NCBI GenBank assembly: GCA_026874595.1
Contig: CM049316.1
Coordinates: forward strand, 43,167,695 to 43,231,694
DNA: 64,000 bases
Direction of reading: 5' to 3'
From: Sipunculus nudus
Taxonomy: Eukaryota; Annelida; Sipuncula; Golfingiida; Sipunculidae
The position numbers were made by a program, and so were the translations under genes. Positions 34,244 through 46,201 of this stretch are shown here, piece by piece. How positions within the stretch are numbered: position 1 is the stretch's first letter; every line of letters starts with the position of its first letter. The notes beneath the pieces are model-generated. The model worked only from the letters and a program-made list of their open reading frames with translations, was not told where the DNA came from and searched no databases.

Positions 34244-34345
34244 TTATACCCTCAAACAGTTGATTTTTATTCAATTATTTCCATGTTGGTATGTTGAGAA
34301 AGATAATTTTGTGGAGCTGAATATGTCAAAAAAATGGTTGAATTA
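34244..34345 (+). repeat. 100 bp direct repeat flanking DIRS-like element, right
   Basis: Nearly identical to 25672-25769, same orientation, starting 'tttataccctcaaacag'. Here it continues into unrelated DNA instead of a DIRS end. Confidence 0.85.
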
Positions 34346-34936
34346 TATTAGATATCAGCTGAGCAAGGATGAATATTTCATACCAGACTAGGGAAACATT
34401 TGAAATATCCAAAACAGTGTATTTTACAGAAATGAAACATGGTATAACTCACAAAATCCAATTTTTAAGTAACCATTTCTTCTTGAATGATACTTTATGT
34501 CTTTCTGCAGCTAAAGCCTTCAACTCCTGTTGGATTTCATTTTTTCTTGTTCCTCTTTAGCCAGTCAAATCTCGTCCTGTCAGCTAGTTTAAACCTTCAT
34601 CCTAGGTGTATTCTCATAAAATTCCCTTGTCTGTATGTACCTGTTATTACCATGAAACACATAATTCACGTTTATGATGCTATATTTTAACTTATAAATA
34701 TAAATAAAACGAGAGAATAAGAAAAACAAAATAGAAGTGAATTTAGTAAGAAGTAATATTATTTTATCAGATGAAGAACTAATGAAACCCTCATATTAAA
34801 AAATAGATCTGAATATATTATATCAAACATTAAAATAGTGGTATACATCAGACTTAAAAATTATAGATATCCAGGGCAAGCTAACAGTCTGAATGTATCT
34901 TTTAAGAGGATATTATATGACTAGAGGTGCGGACAG
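34346..34936. other. Unassigned AT-rich DNA
   Basis: No gene, RNA or repeat recognised. Confidence 0.3.
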
Positions 34937-35693
34937 TGTTACAAGTGCTCTTTTTATTGTGTGATATGGGCGTAACTCCTGTTGTGGCGCCCCCGCCGCG
35001 CCGCTTGTTACATTCTCAGTTTAATCCGTACTGGTTGAGCTCTCGTTGTCACGCTGGCTTGGGGCTTTCACGCCTGGCCGAGATCACGTGTGCACCATGG
35101 TATGTGGAGACACAGCGATGTTTTTCTAGATGATTCCTGTAACGCGTTTCCTGTGTATTATGTTAGATCCTTTAGACTGTTCGAGAAGTGGAAAATTCTC
35201 GGCTTGGGGCAAGAAGTTATAAATAGGGGGCTGTGTTTTAAACCGGGAGAGAGGAGATAAGATTTCAGCGGACACAGACGTGTTTATGTCAGTTTGTGGG
35301 ACCTATCCGATTATCCAGTAATTTCAGGGATTCTACTCTTACTAACTCTATACAATTTAATGCTGCCTGCCTCAAGTTTACTTTCTGGATTGTTACAAGA
35401 GCTTTACATTGGACTGTTATTCTCCGAGAGGATTGGTGTGGACTTTTCATCCGGCATAGACATTTCAAAGAACTTATCGTTGTGACGGTGGTGGTATCCA
35501 GGTACTGTGCATATTGTTTATTTTACTGTGTGATTGTATTGGTTTGATATACCGCTGTTATACTGCTTAATTGTATTGATTTTGTGTATTGTAATGTTAG
35601 GGTTGTTTTAGGAATAAATTAAAGTTATTTGTTAACAAAACCACTGACTTCTTTATTCATTCCCCTAGACATTTCACGCTGCCTAGTGTTACA
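34937..35693 (+). mobile_element. Candidate solo LTR (757 bp)
   Basis: Starts TG and ends CA (TGTTACAAG...CTAGTGTTACA). It has LTR-like internal order: a GC-rich U3-like part, a TATA box (35218-35226), then an AATAAA signal (35613-35618). The composition changes sharply at both ends. No coding region or second LTR is adjacent, so it would be a solo remnant. AGTGTTACA overlaps both ends as a 9 bp direct repeat, which is not a standard 4-6 bp target duplication. A promoter-bearing first exon of a host transcript is an alternative. Confidence 0.45.
35218..35226 (+). promoter_or_regulatory. TATA box
   Basis: TATAAATAG followed by GGGGGC, a strong core-promoter match in GC-richer DNA than its surroundings. 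Initiation would be expected near 35245-35255. It lies in the candidate LTR. Confidence 0.55.
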
Positions 35694-36889
35694 GAATCTG
35701 ATTTTTTATCTCCATAACAAAATTTGTGTTCATCACGCATACGTAATCTGTTTATATTATGTTCCGTAACTAAGGAAGGGACCACCCCCTGGAAGTCCGG
35801 TCCAACACCTAAGCGGTTCAATCCTGGTCCGGTTCAGCCATATTTGGTCCGGTCCAGTAGGTGGACAAGTCTAAGCGGTCTTGTCCATTTAGTAAAATAT
35901 AATTAAGATAAATTAAAATTGCAATTAATGTGCTTCTTTGGTCAAATATTTAACAAAAACCGAATATGACAATACACATTCAACCCTGTAATAAATGTAA
36001 TATTATAATCTACACGTAATCTATATTGCAAGACCTGGCTTGATTTCTGAATTACAATAAAAAATTACAATTTTTGTAAATAACTTGACAACAGTTGAAT
36101 ATTTTGTGTGAAAAGCGCAAAGGGGAGGGGCATAGTGGTTAGAGCTAAGAGACTTTCTTTGGGAGGTTAGTTACAAGATTTTTAGGATGAAAATAAATCT
36201 ATGAAATTAATCCATGTTTCGCATAAATGTTTATAAATTCGGTCCAGGAGTAAGGGGTCCAGTATTTTTGTTAGCGGTCCAGTCCATATTAAAATTTTGG
36301 ACAAGTCCACAACTTTATATATGACCTCCTTTAGGAATCACCCGTTTACACATTTTTTTCAGTGTATTCCGGGCAAGTCCATTCAAAATGTGACATAAAC
36401 ATAAACATTTCATTTTACTTTCCATTGTAAGTATTATTAATATTCTTAAAGATATGTTTAAAAAATTAGTTATCTTGAAAAATTTGCCGGAGATATTTCA
36501 TTGTGAAGTTTATGCTTTTAAAATAATAGCTGTATTTGTAATAAAACTGTAGGTAAAATTTCCTCATCTCCATTATCCATTACACCAATAATATAAAACT
36601 TGTTGCCTGTCATATTTAATCCCAGGAACATAACCTTTCACATTTTTAATTTTACACAACCTTGGGCAAAGATAAGGTCGTGTTTGACACTAATTATAAT
36701 ATGCTAATTATCACTCATTTCGTTACCAAAAAAAAAGATAAAAGAAAGTGATATTCTTGTCTGTTAGGATCCAGATGTGTTTACAACAGCTCAATGTTTT
36801 AGCGTGTGATCTGTTACGAAAGGATTGTTTGTGGCAATTATATCTTACGGTGGCTGATTTAGGACACAGAAAAAAAGTTTAATAAATAA
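35694..36889. other. Unassigned DNA with GGTCC-rich blocks
   Basis: GGTCCGGTCCAG-type blocks at 35795-35885 and again at 36241-36310 (both with 'ggacaagtc') suggest the two ends of a small decayed element, but I cannot define terminal repeats. Near 36849-36877 a 27 bp phrase (ggtggctgatttaggacaca...) is the inverted complement of 37604-37633 in the first 7.1 kb unit. Confidence 0.35.
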
Positions 36890-38570
36890 GGCAGGTGAAT
36901 AGCGACTTTAAGACCAAAGCAGAGCATTTTGCTGAAGAAAAATCATGATAAGAGATGATCGAAATATTTAAACCGTTTATTTATGAATATAAAACATTCA
37001 TGAAGGTAGGTTACCTAAAAGTAATCTGAGCTATAGTTATAGCTAATCAATACAGTATTTATATTTAGTATATTTACATTTATGATGGTCAAATACATGT
37101 TCCATAAAACAACACACCGTTTCAATAAAAACAAAAGCTAAAAGAAATTGTACAAAAAAGCATGTTTCTATAAGAAGCTCATATTTGTTTGTATTTTGTA
37201 AATAATAAGGTACCCACAATGCATGCATGCAGACCTAAACATTTCTATTTGAGTGACTTAACAGTTATGGCTTCGAATCCGCCGTTCAGGTAGAATGTTT
37301 CAGTTTCTTTATGCTTTGACATCTTCCTTACGGATATGAATAATTAAATATTGAATTTATATTTTATAATTTTTCTTCAACTCGCCTTATCTTAGGGGAT
37401 ATACAGACTTGATTGATTTTAAATTAATTATATTGTATTACCGTTCGGTTAAACACAGTATACATGGTCTTTGTTTTATAATTGCAATAGTTAGCACTCT
37501 TAACGTCTACTGTCCCTTTAACGTTGCTTTGCTTTATGTCAATTTAGCTTCGAATGGTTCATACACGTGTGAAATTTTATATCGAGATCTCGAGATAAAT
37601 ATTTTTTTCTGTGTCCTAAATCAGCCACCATAGTATCTGGTCTTGAAATCACTTTCTGTACATCCTATGTAGTATTTCATGTCATTGTTTGTTCTAACTG
37701 TTGCTTCATAGACTATGCATCTCAGCTGACACTGACCATTCATAGGGCATTCATCTTGTTTTTACGGCAGTTTCATTGTTTGTGAGGTTCATTTGCAGCT
37801 TTGTTAGTATTTAGGATTTTCATGTTATGTTTGCTGATATATATATATATATATTCGTATGTGTGATTTATGTACAAAGATCTGGTCAAACAAAATAAAA
37901 CCTGTCGATCGGTAGGAACAGACATTAATGACGAATAGTCATTAAGAGTTCATTAAAGTGTAAAGTTACTGCATATCTTTATATTATATTAATTGGATAC
38001 CATTCTCAAATTTAAAAATCAGTTTGATTCAATGAATTTGATGTATAATTTGAAAACGGAACATATGATCATCATGGTGGATAACTCCTGGGAGCGAAAT
38101 CAAGAAATTCTGCCATCAGACTGGCGGTCTCAGAATTTCTTCTTTTTTTTTTGCGAGACCTCCAGATATTGACCAAACCCCTCAGTTTTATGATGATATA
38201 ACAAGATTTGTTTTACAACAGGTGTAATCTTCATAAGCTTGGGTTATTGTGTTCAAGGAAATGAAAGGACTGCAGAAGATCTAAAACTTTAGCTTGGTAT
38301 TTTATTCGTTGATATTTTCTTTTATTCCTAAGTAGTCGGTCTCCTTATTTTGACCAACTTTAACTTTAGGCCAAAGAGCCCTAAAATGCGGTAAACAAGG
38401 GAATTATTTTTTTAATATTTATAATGACTTTATGGCAATATCTTATGGAACCTTTAAATAGAAATTCAGAACATTTATGAAACGATTCAAGTCATACAAT
38501 TTAAAATGAGGCCAAAGGAGGCCGAAGTCTTTCAAGAAAACAACTCACTGGAACATTGTGAACATAAACA

Positions 38571-38607
38571 GGGCCTAATGAAGAACTACTTCTGGTACAT
38601 TAGGCCC
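38571..38607. other. Perfect 10 bp stem hairpin (copy 1)
   Basis: GGGCCTAATG, a 17 nt spacer, then CATTAGGCCC. Conserved without change in the other two units. It could be an element end, a structured RNA or a cruciform. No adjacent gene explains it. Confidence 0.7.
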
Positions 38608-39088
38608 GCGTAGGCGAATACGAGTTCAGCGAGATCAAACACATGACACTTACCAGTTAGCCCTCAAGCAATTTTATAATCTTAAAACGAAATTCAAAAA
38701 TAACAGCATGGATTCATGTACAGTTTTACCGGCATAGGCACCTTACATGTCCTTTAAAGTATTATAAACTGACAAAGATAATCAACAGAAAATATCACGT
38801 GACAAAGAATCGTAGGGGAAACATTAATGGAGCCTAATCACCTATTTGACCTTTAAAAACAAAAGGTCATCCCTTGATGCTTTTATAAAAATACCCCAGA
38901 AAACGTAGCTATCACCGCAAACACGCTGCTTGTTTGTTTATATTAACTTGTTTATAATATGTGTGGGCCTGCCAAAATATCACAAACTCAACAAATGCAT
39001 GTGGTGGATGTCAGATCAGCCAGAGCTTTGCAAATTTTTTTTTTTTTTGAATTAGTGACGTTCAACCTCCGCATATATGCATCCTAAC

Positions 39089-41465
39089 CAGTGGCGGATC
39101 CAGAGGGGGAGCCTTGGGGGCTAAAACCCCGCCCTCCCCCCCCTTTCAAGGATGGATACATTGTTATCATTTTTTATCATAGAGGATTTTCATTATATTA
39201 TTTCAGTTGCCGTCATACAAATATCACCTTTTCAACTGAAATATAAACGTTGAAAACCCAAGGAATCGTTAGGAGAGGCGCATGTCTACACCAGGATCAG
39301 GCATATTTTTATTCCCCCGCCATTAAGTAAGAGGACTACTGAAATGGGCCGCGTCTGTCAGTCCCTCCGTTCTTTCGTCCATCTGTCCTTCAAAAACCGT
39401 CCGTCCGTCCCACACCATCACTGATGCCACACTTTCCTCGCCATGGTTAACATATGGCCGGGGACCATTGTGGCCCTAGGTCCTTTTGTATTTTTAAATA
39501 ATTAATTGGGCATTTTCCAACATTGGTTATAGACGTTAAAAAAATCAGAATCTATCATCCGTGGCTCCCTCAAGCATTTCTTATTGCAATGCTCCAGCTG
39601 TCCTTGGGCTTAGATACCTTGCTTGTGAACAAAATTAAGCGTTTAAATAAAAAGCAAGCCTTTTTCACCTCTCTTTATCCTAAATCATTTTCTCTTTTTA
39701 ACATAACGTCAAAACATTATTATTCAAATAAAAAATAATAAACAATGTCTGAATATACTTACATCAAAGCATTTGTTTTTCATGATAGGCAGTGGAAATT
39801 TACTGCCTCGTCATAAATAACATGTATGGTGGACTGGGATTTTGGCTGTATATATCAGTTTGAATTCTCTATGGGGAATCTGTGTTGAAATTATTTGTCC
39901 TTGTCGCTCTTTAAAAGAATAAATGTACAAAACGGTACAAGAAACATGAGTAAACTGACAATGTTTTATACCTTTAGCATCCTTTTATGGAAGATTTATT
40001 ATCGATTACAAATGTATAAATTACCAAATATGGAAATTTGGAAATGATAAAAAAGAAACAATGGAAATGATAATGCATAAATATGCAAACGAAAGAAATG
40101 CATTTTATACTTCAGACGTATAAATAAAAGAGATCTGACGTTTGAACGTATAAAAGCAAGTTATAGACTAAAAAAGCAACTGCACATATGGAAAAATAAT
40201 TTAAGCTATACCAGTTAATCAAAATGAACGCTGGTGGGTAATATATTAAAAAGTAGTTAGAGAATGATATTCAATCACGAGTTATTTGTTTGCCTTTTTC
40301 AATGATGCTTAATGAATTTTAATGTTTACATGTAGTTGTGTCTTTATTTTATGATTGATCAATTATTTGAGATTAAATAATGAATGAAATGATTATATCT
40401 TCGGGCACTTGTGCTCACATCTCATGTTCATACCTATACGACAACTTAAAAAGAGATTATTAATATACCCAAGTCTTATTTTTATTTTTAAATCGGTTGA
40501 AAGAAAAACAATAATTTCCAAATCATTTATTCTTTTCCCATTCCTACTGCTTGCTCCAGAAGAGTCTTTATGTGCTGAGTAAATGAATCCTCTGCGAAGC
40601 AAGGTTTATCACGTAATTATCGACGTTGGTTGATTCGTCTGTTAGCAGCTGTACTCAAAAGTTATAGACGGACTAATGAGGAGACCCAGAAAAAAATCCA
40701 AAATAATTTAGAGTTTACCTGGATCACAATAATATTTTTATTTAAAAGATGCTTAACTGTTGTGGAAAAAAAGGCGATCGAGAGACCGTCCTTATATTTT
40801 GGTCTTAGGGGAATCTTTAATTGAAAATAAATTCCCGAAAGAGGCGAGCAGACCGGGTATGCAAAATCGAGTTGATGAACTTGTCACACATTCCTCATGA
40901 ATAAATATAATCATCGCGCTACAAACTGTAAACACAAAAAAAATAAACATAATATAAATTGTCTGACTTCAATGTCTGCATTAACGTGTTGTCTCAACTT
41001 TGTCCATGAGTTTCCAGTTGTAAACTATGGCTCGGTAATATAATAAATTGCACATCTGTTCCCATTTATACAAATTCACAATTTACAAATTGTCTGATCG
41101 TATATGAAGTGGAAAAATTGAAAAGGTGTATTTTGATATCCATATCCGTGGATTCATGTTTTGTTAGATTATAGTGTGCAAATTATTTAATGTTAACCTG
41201 AATTGAGACTACATGTTTACAAGACATTAATGTGGTAATGGCTATCTAAAACCTCTTTCTCTCATTCATAAAAAAACAGTTGATTTTTTTTTTATAAAAT
41301 CATTATTCTGAAGATCAAGAATGAAAAAGGGCAGTTTTTCGTTTTCTAAAACGGCAAAGAATTATGTTTTTTATAGGTGTAAAGTGACTTATATTTATTT
41401 AACTTATCAAACGTTTAACTTATTAGAAACCTTATGAACATCAAAAGTTTTCACTGGAATATATA

Positions 41466-41518
<53 letters not shown>

Positions 41519-41654
41519 TAATTTATGTATATAAATAGATAAATAATAAGATAAATGTCTATGGCAAGTGTCTGCGCAATATATATATATATATATATGG
41601 TTATGGAAAGTTTCTACTAGCCTCCCCCCTTGCAAAATCCTGGATCCGCCCCTG
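39089..41654. mobile_element. hAT-like non-autonomous element (copy 1)
   Basis: Ends are CAGTGGCGGATCCAG and, inverted, CAGGGGCGGATCCAG (14 of 15), flanked on both sides by CTAAC (39084-39088, 41655-41659). G-rich subterminal DNA follows each end. 2566 bp, no recognisable transposase; two (TA)n tracts lie near the right end. The end sequence resembles many animal hAT-like elements, but those make 8 bp duplications whereas only 5 bp match here. It could also be two separate element ends. Confidence 0.55.
41464..41515. repeat. (TA)n microsatellite
   Basis: TA tract in the right part of the hAT-like element; shorter in copies 2 and 3. Confidence 0.95.
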
Positions 41655-42205
41655 CTAACACATAAATTTACATGTTTTCCCCGTTTTTCAACATTGCAGT
41701 GTTTACAAACACGTTGTTGATAAAACAAAATCCACAATCCTTTACGGAGGCGTTATAAGAACTTTTCATAACCAGGTTTACCCTTAGATCTTTAACAGGA
41801 AGCCAGAAATCGCATAATTTGTTTTAAAAGTTTTGGTGAACGGACAGTCGAAATACTTTAGTCAGACAACAATTCAAGGAGGCCGAGGTGTTTCGGGGAG
41901 TTTTATCCGAAATGATCGATGAACCGGCCCTAAAATTTTTTCACCCTGAATATGGAAGTAAATTGTGCCCGAATGACCGCCGACTGCGAAAATGTATACA
42001 GGCATAAAGCGTATAATTTCTTTTTTTTTTGTATTTCTAAATAATCCATATAATATTATGTTATGTTTTATAATACTATAATATTATTAAATTTTATGTA
42101 TAATAATCCAAACAAATGTACCGACCTTTGATTTCAATTACTTCAACTTTCTTCTTGATTTTTTGCTCACCACTGAAACTGCTGTCCTCTTCTCAAACTG
42201 AAATA

Positions 42206-43260
42206 CAGTGAAACCTCGTTTTGTCGAACTGGTTAAGTCGAATTCCCGCATGTGTCGAAGTCGAACGTGGAGTTCCTGCAAAAAACCTTACTAATTTAAC
42301 TCCGTTTGTGTCGAAGTCGGATGTGTCGAAAAACCTAATCTGATTTGTTGGTCCCCAGCTAGTATTTCTATCGCTTAACTCGAAGTCATGTTTGGATAAC
42401 AGTTGTACGAAGCCCGTCAATTATGATCCAGTCATAATTAATTAATACCGACAAGACTCTTACTCCTCAAGCGCGATCGCTCTGTCGCTCGACTCGATGT
42501 CATGCCGCTTTAATGTTTGGACAACAACTGTGCACGGTCCAACGATCATACCTGCGGCCGCGATGACCAGTTACACAATTAATACCGCCAAGGATCTTAC
42601 TCATCAAGGGCGATGGCTTACATACCAACCACGCCCATTGCACCACCACCAACCATAGAAAGGCCCGCGAGATGTGGCGCATGCTGCGGCAGCAGCTACA
42701 GTCGTCAGAAACCGCGGATGACTGCTTCAGATTACTGTCGGGAATTCTCTTGTTAAGCAAGGACTGTTACTGCATTTTTAAGATCTTGCATTTTTTTATC
42801 TAAGAAATTATCTGAGTCAACCATTTGATGATTTATGTGCTTTTATACACGTACATGTGTGTGCTCTTATTACATTTTCTTGATTTACGAAATCCTAACG
42901 CTCCCGAGGCAGCGGAGTTTTGCGCTTCTGAAGAAGCTAATGATTTTGATACGATATAGGTAGTAGGCCTATAGGTAAAGCGCTGTGTAAAGAGCATATA
43001 CCTAATCCTATATTTGGTGATACTTATGTGTTTTTTTATTATTAATAAAATATATATATATATATATATAAATTGTGTTGTTCTTTCACGCAGACATTTA
43101 TGAGAACTCTATAATATAGGCCCCATACATGTGCAGTATCAATCGATAATAATCAAGGTTGAAGAATGTTATATATAATAAACATCGGTTGTCTCGAACT
43201 CCGGTTGTGTCGAAGTAAATTCACCGGTCCCTTCGACTTCGACACAACGGGGTTTTACTG
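42206..43260. mobile_element. pogo/Tigger-like non-autonomous element (copy 1)
   Basis: 1055 bp between TA dinucleotides (42204-42205, 43261-43262). Left end CAGTGAAACCTCGTTTTGTC; right end inverted CAGTAAAACCCCGTTGTGTC. This is the end signature of pogo/Tigger members of the Tc1-mariner superfamily, with TA target duplication. The interior holds a diverged tandem duplication (about 42372-42481 and 42486-42617). A short frame ending at 42959 reads NPNAPEAAEFCASEEANDFD, possibly a transposase tail. No catalytic DDE domain remains, so it depends on other elements for mobility. Confidence 0.8.
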
Positions 43261-43926
43261 TATATGGAACTAGTAAAACCTGACTTGTGACACAGAGCCT
43301 TCAGTAGCCTTCAGACCTGGGCCGGACTGGGCGATGACAGTTTCTTACACAAGGCTGATAGCTTGTCACGTTATTGTGTGTAAGCTGAATGCCTTTTGTC
43401 ATGTAATTAGAAGAGGATCCCACCAGATTTAAAATCAATATGTTGATTGCTGGTCAGGGACTAATACAGCTTCGTTCCTTTACACAAGAACCTTTCCTCT
43501 AAGACAATGCTGGTCAGGGAATAGCCCTTGTAAACACACCACCTGACACACATGGATTCCGACAACTTTGGTGCAAAAACAATAGGCGCTTTTACCCCCT
43601 TATCCATACATCGTTCCTTTTCAAATCGCAGCATTGTTCTCGGAACCTTATTCAATCCACCTAACGGTTAATAAGCAAACGTATCGAATAACCTGTAACA
43701 AAGGATCAAGGAATAACCACAAAACATAATAACTTCTCATTTGGTATGAACCAGCCCATTTCATTTTAATCAGACATTCTTACCTGAGTAGTGCATGTTG
43801 CACGGAATTATGTAGTCGTAAAATGTCTGACGAAACTTGATTCCTCTTTATTCATATAATTATAAATCGCCGGTATATAAAATAGAGCACTATAAAAGTT
43901 GTTTATTGCAGGAAACCTGTAGATTA

Positions 43927-43928
<2 letters not shown>

Positions 43929-43990
<62 letters not shown>
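43929..43990. repeat. (TA)n-(GA)n compound microsatellite at unit end
   Basis: Marks the right boundary of unit 1; the same compound tract ends units 2 and 3, longer in unit 3. Confidence 0.95.
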
Positions 43991-43992
<2 letters not shown>

Positions 43993-44937
43993 TGGAGAAT
44001 ATAGGTGAAAGGCAGGTGAATAGCGACTTTAAGACCAAAGCAGAGCATTTTGCTGAAGAAAAATTATGATAAGGGATGATCGAAATATTTAAACCGTTTA
44101 TTCATGAAGGTAGGTTATCTAAAAGTAATCTGAGCTATAGTTATAGCTAATAAATACAGTATTTATATTTAGTATATTTACATTTATGATGGTCAAATAC
44201 ATGTTCCATAAAACAACACACCGTTTCAATAAAAACAAAAGCTAAAAGAAATTGTACAAAAAAGCATGTTTCTATAAGAAGCTCATATTTGTTTGTATTT
44301 TGTAAATAATAAAGTACCCACAATGTATGCATGCAGACCTAAACATTTCTATTTGAGTGACTTAACAGTTATGGCTTCGAATCCGCCGTTCAGGTAGAAT
44401 GTTTCAGTTTCTTTAGGCTTTGACATCTTCCTTACGGATATGAATAATTAAATATTGAATTTATATTTTATAATTTTTCTTCAACTCGCCTTATCTTAGG
44501 GGATATACAGACTTGATTGATTTTAAATTAATTATATTGTATTACCGTTCGGTTAAACACAGTATACATGGTCTTTGTTTTATAATTGCAATAGTTAGCA
44601 CTCTTAACGTCTACTGTCCCTTTAACGTTGCTTTGCTTTATGTCAATTTAGCTTCGAATGGTTCATACACGTGTGAAATTTTATATCGAGATCTCGAGAT
44701 AAATATTTTTTTCTGTGTCCTAAATCAGCCACCATAGTATCTGGTCTTGAAATCACTTTCTGTACATCCTATGTAGTATTTCATGTCATTGTTTGTTCTA
44801 ACTGTTGCTTCATAGACTATGCATCTCAGCTGACACTGACCATTCATAGGGCATTCATCTTGTTTTTACGGCAGTTTCATTGTTTGTGAGGTTCATTTGC
44901 AGCTTTGTTAGTATTTAGGATTTTCATGTTATGTTTG

Positions 44938-44968
<31 letters not shown>

Positions 44969-45684
44969 TCGTATGTGTGATTTATGTACAAAGATCTGGT
45001 CAAACAAAATAAAACCTGTCGATCGGTAGGAACAGACATTAATGACGAATTGTCATTAAGAGTTCATTAAAGTGTAAAGTTACTGCATATCTTTATATTA
45101 TATTAATTGGATACCATTCTCAAATTTAAAAATCAGTTTGATTCAATGAATTTTTATGTATAATTTGAAAACGGAACATATGATCATCATGGTGGATAAC
45201 TCCAGGGAGCGAAATCAAGAAATTCTGCCATCAGACTGGCGGTCTCAGAATTTCTTCTTTTTTTTTGCGAGACCTCCAGATATTGACCAAACCCCTCAGT
45301 TTTATGATGATATAACAAGATCTGTTTTACAACAGGTGTAATCTTCATAAGCTTGGGTTATTGTGTTCAAGGAAATGAAAGGACTGCAGAAGATCTAAAA
45401 CTTTAGCTTGGTATTTTATTCGTTGATATTTTCTTTTATTCCTAAGTAGTCGGTCTCCTTATTTTGACCAACTTTAACTTTAGGCCAAAGAGCCCTAAAA
45501 TGCGGTAAACAAGGGAATTATTTTTTTAATATTTATAATGACTTTATGGCAATATCTTATGGAACCTTTAAATAGAAATTCAGAACATTTATGAAACGAT
45601 TCAAGTCATACAATTTAAAATGAGGCCAAAGGAGGCCGAAGTCTTTCAAGAAAACAACTCACTGGAACATTGTGAACATAAACA

Positions 45685-45721
45685 GGGCCTAATGAAGAAC
45701 TACTTCTGGTACATTAGGCCC
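45685..45721. other. Perfect 10 bp stem hairpin (copy 2)
   Basis: Identical to the hairpin at 38571-38607. Confidence 0.7.
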
Positions 45722-46201
45722 GCGTAGGCGAATACGAGTTCAGCGAGATCAAACACATGACACTTACCAGTTAGCCCTCACTAATTTTATAATCTTAAAA
45801 CGAAATTCAAAAATAACAGCATGGATTCATGTACAGTTTTACCGGCATAGGCACCTTACATGTCCTTTAAAGTATTATAAACTGACAAAGATAATCAACA
45901 GAAAATATCACGTGACAAAGAATCGTAGGGGAAACATTAATGGAGCCTAATCACCTATTTGACCTTTAAAAACAAAAGGTCATCCCTTGATGCTTTTATA
46001 AAAATACCCCAGAAAACGTAGCTATCACCGCAAACACGCTGCTTGTTTGTTTATATTAACTTGTTTATAATATGTGTGGGCCTGCCAAAATATCACAAAC
46101 TCAACAAATGCATGTGGTGGATGTCAGATCAGCCAGAGCTTTGCAAATTTTTTTTTTTTTTGAATTAGTGACGTTCAACCTCCGCATATATGCATCCTAA
46201 C

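Larger units (their letters stand above)
36890..44010 (+). repeat. 7.1 kb tandem unit, copy 1
   Basis: Starts GGCAGGTGAATAGCGACTTT and ends in a (TA)n-(GA)n tract plus 'gatggagaatataggtgaaa'. 7121 bp, head to tail with copies 2 and 3. It contains a hairpin, a hAT-like element and a pogo-like element. In its left 4.9 kb it differs from copies 2 and 3 at many sites; in its right 2 kb it is almost identical to copy 2. No full gene is recognised. A 64 nt frame at 38158-38221 between a pyrimidine-rich AG and an AG|GTGTAA reads PPDIDQTPQFYDDITRFVLQQ and could be a small exon (weak). Confidence 0.95.

Noticed and set aside
37261-37300. TTCGAATCC motif in each 7.1 kb unit, possible tRNA
   Set aside because: No A box or acceptor stem pairing; probably chance or an ancient tRNA-derived repeat.
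39523-39738. 71-codon frame repeated in all three 7.1 kb units
   Set aside because: It lies inside the hAT-like element and shows no domain; its identity among units reflects recent copying, not selection.
42500-42760. 86-codon minus-strand frame with Cys/Trp residues, repeated in the units
   Set aside because: It falls in the pogo-like element, is broken in copy 3 and resembles no transposase.
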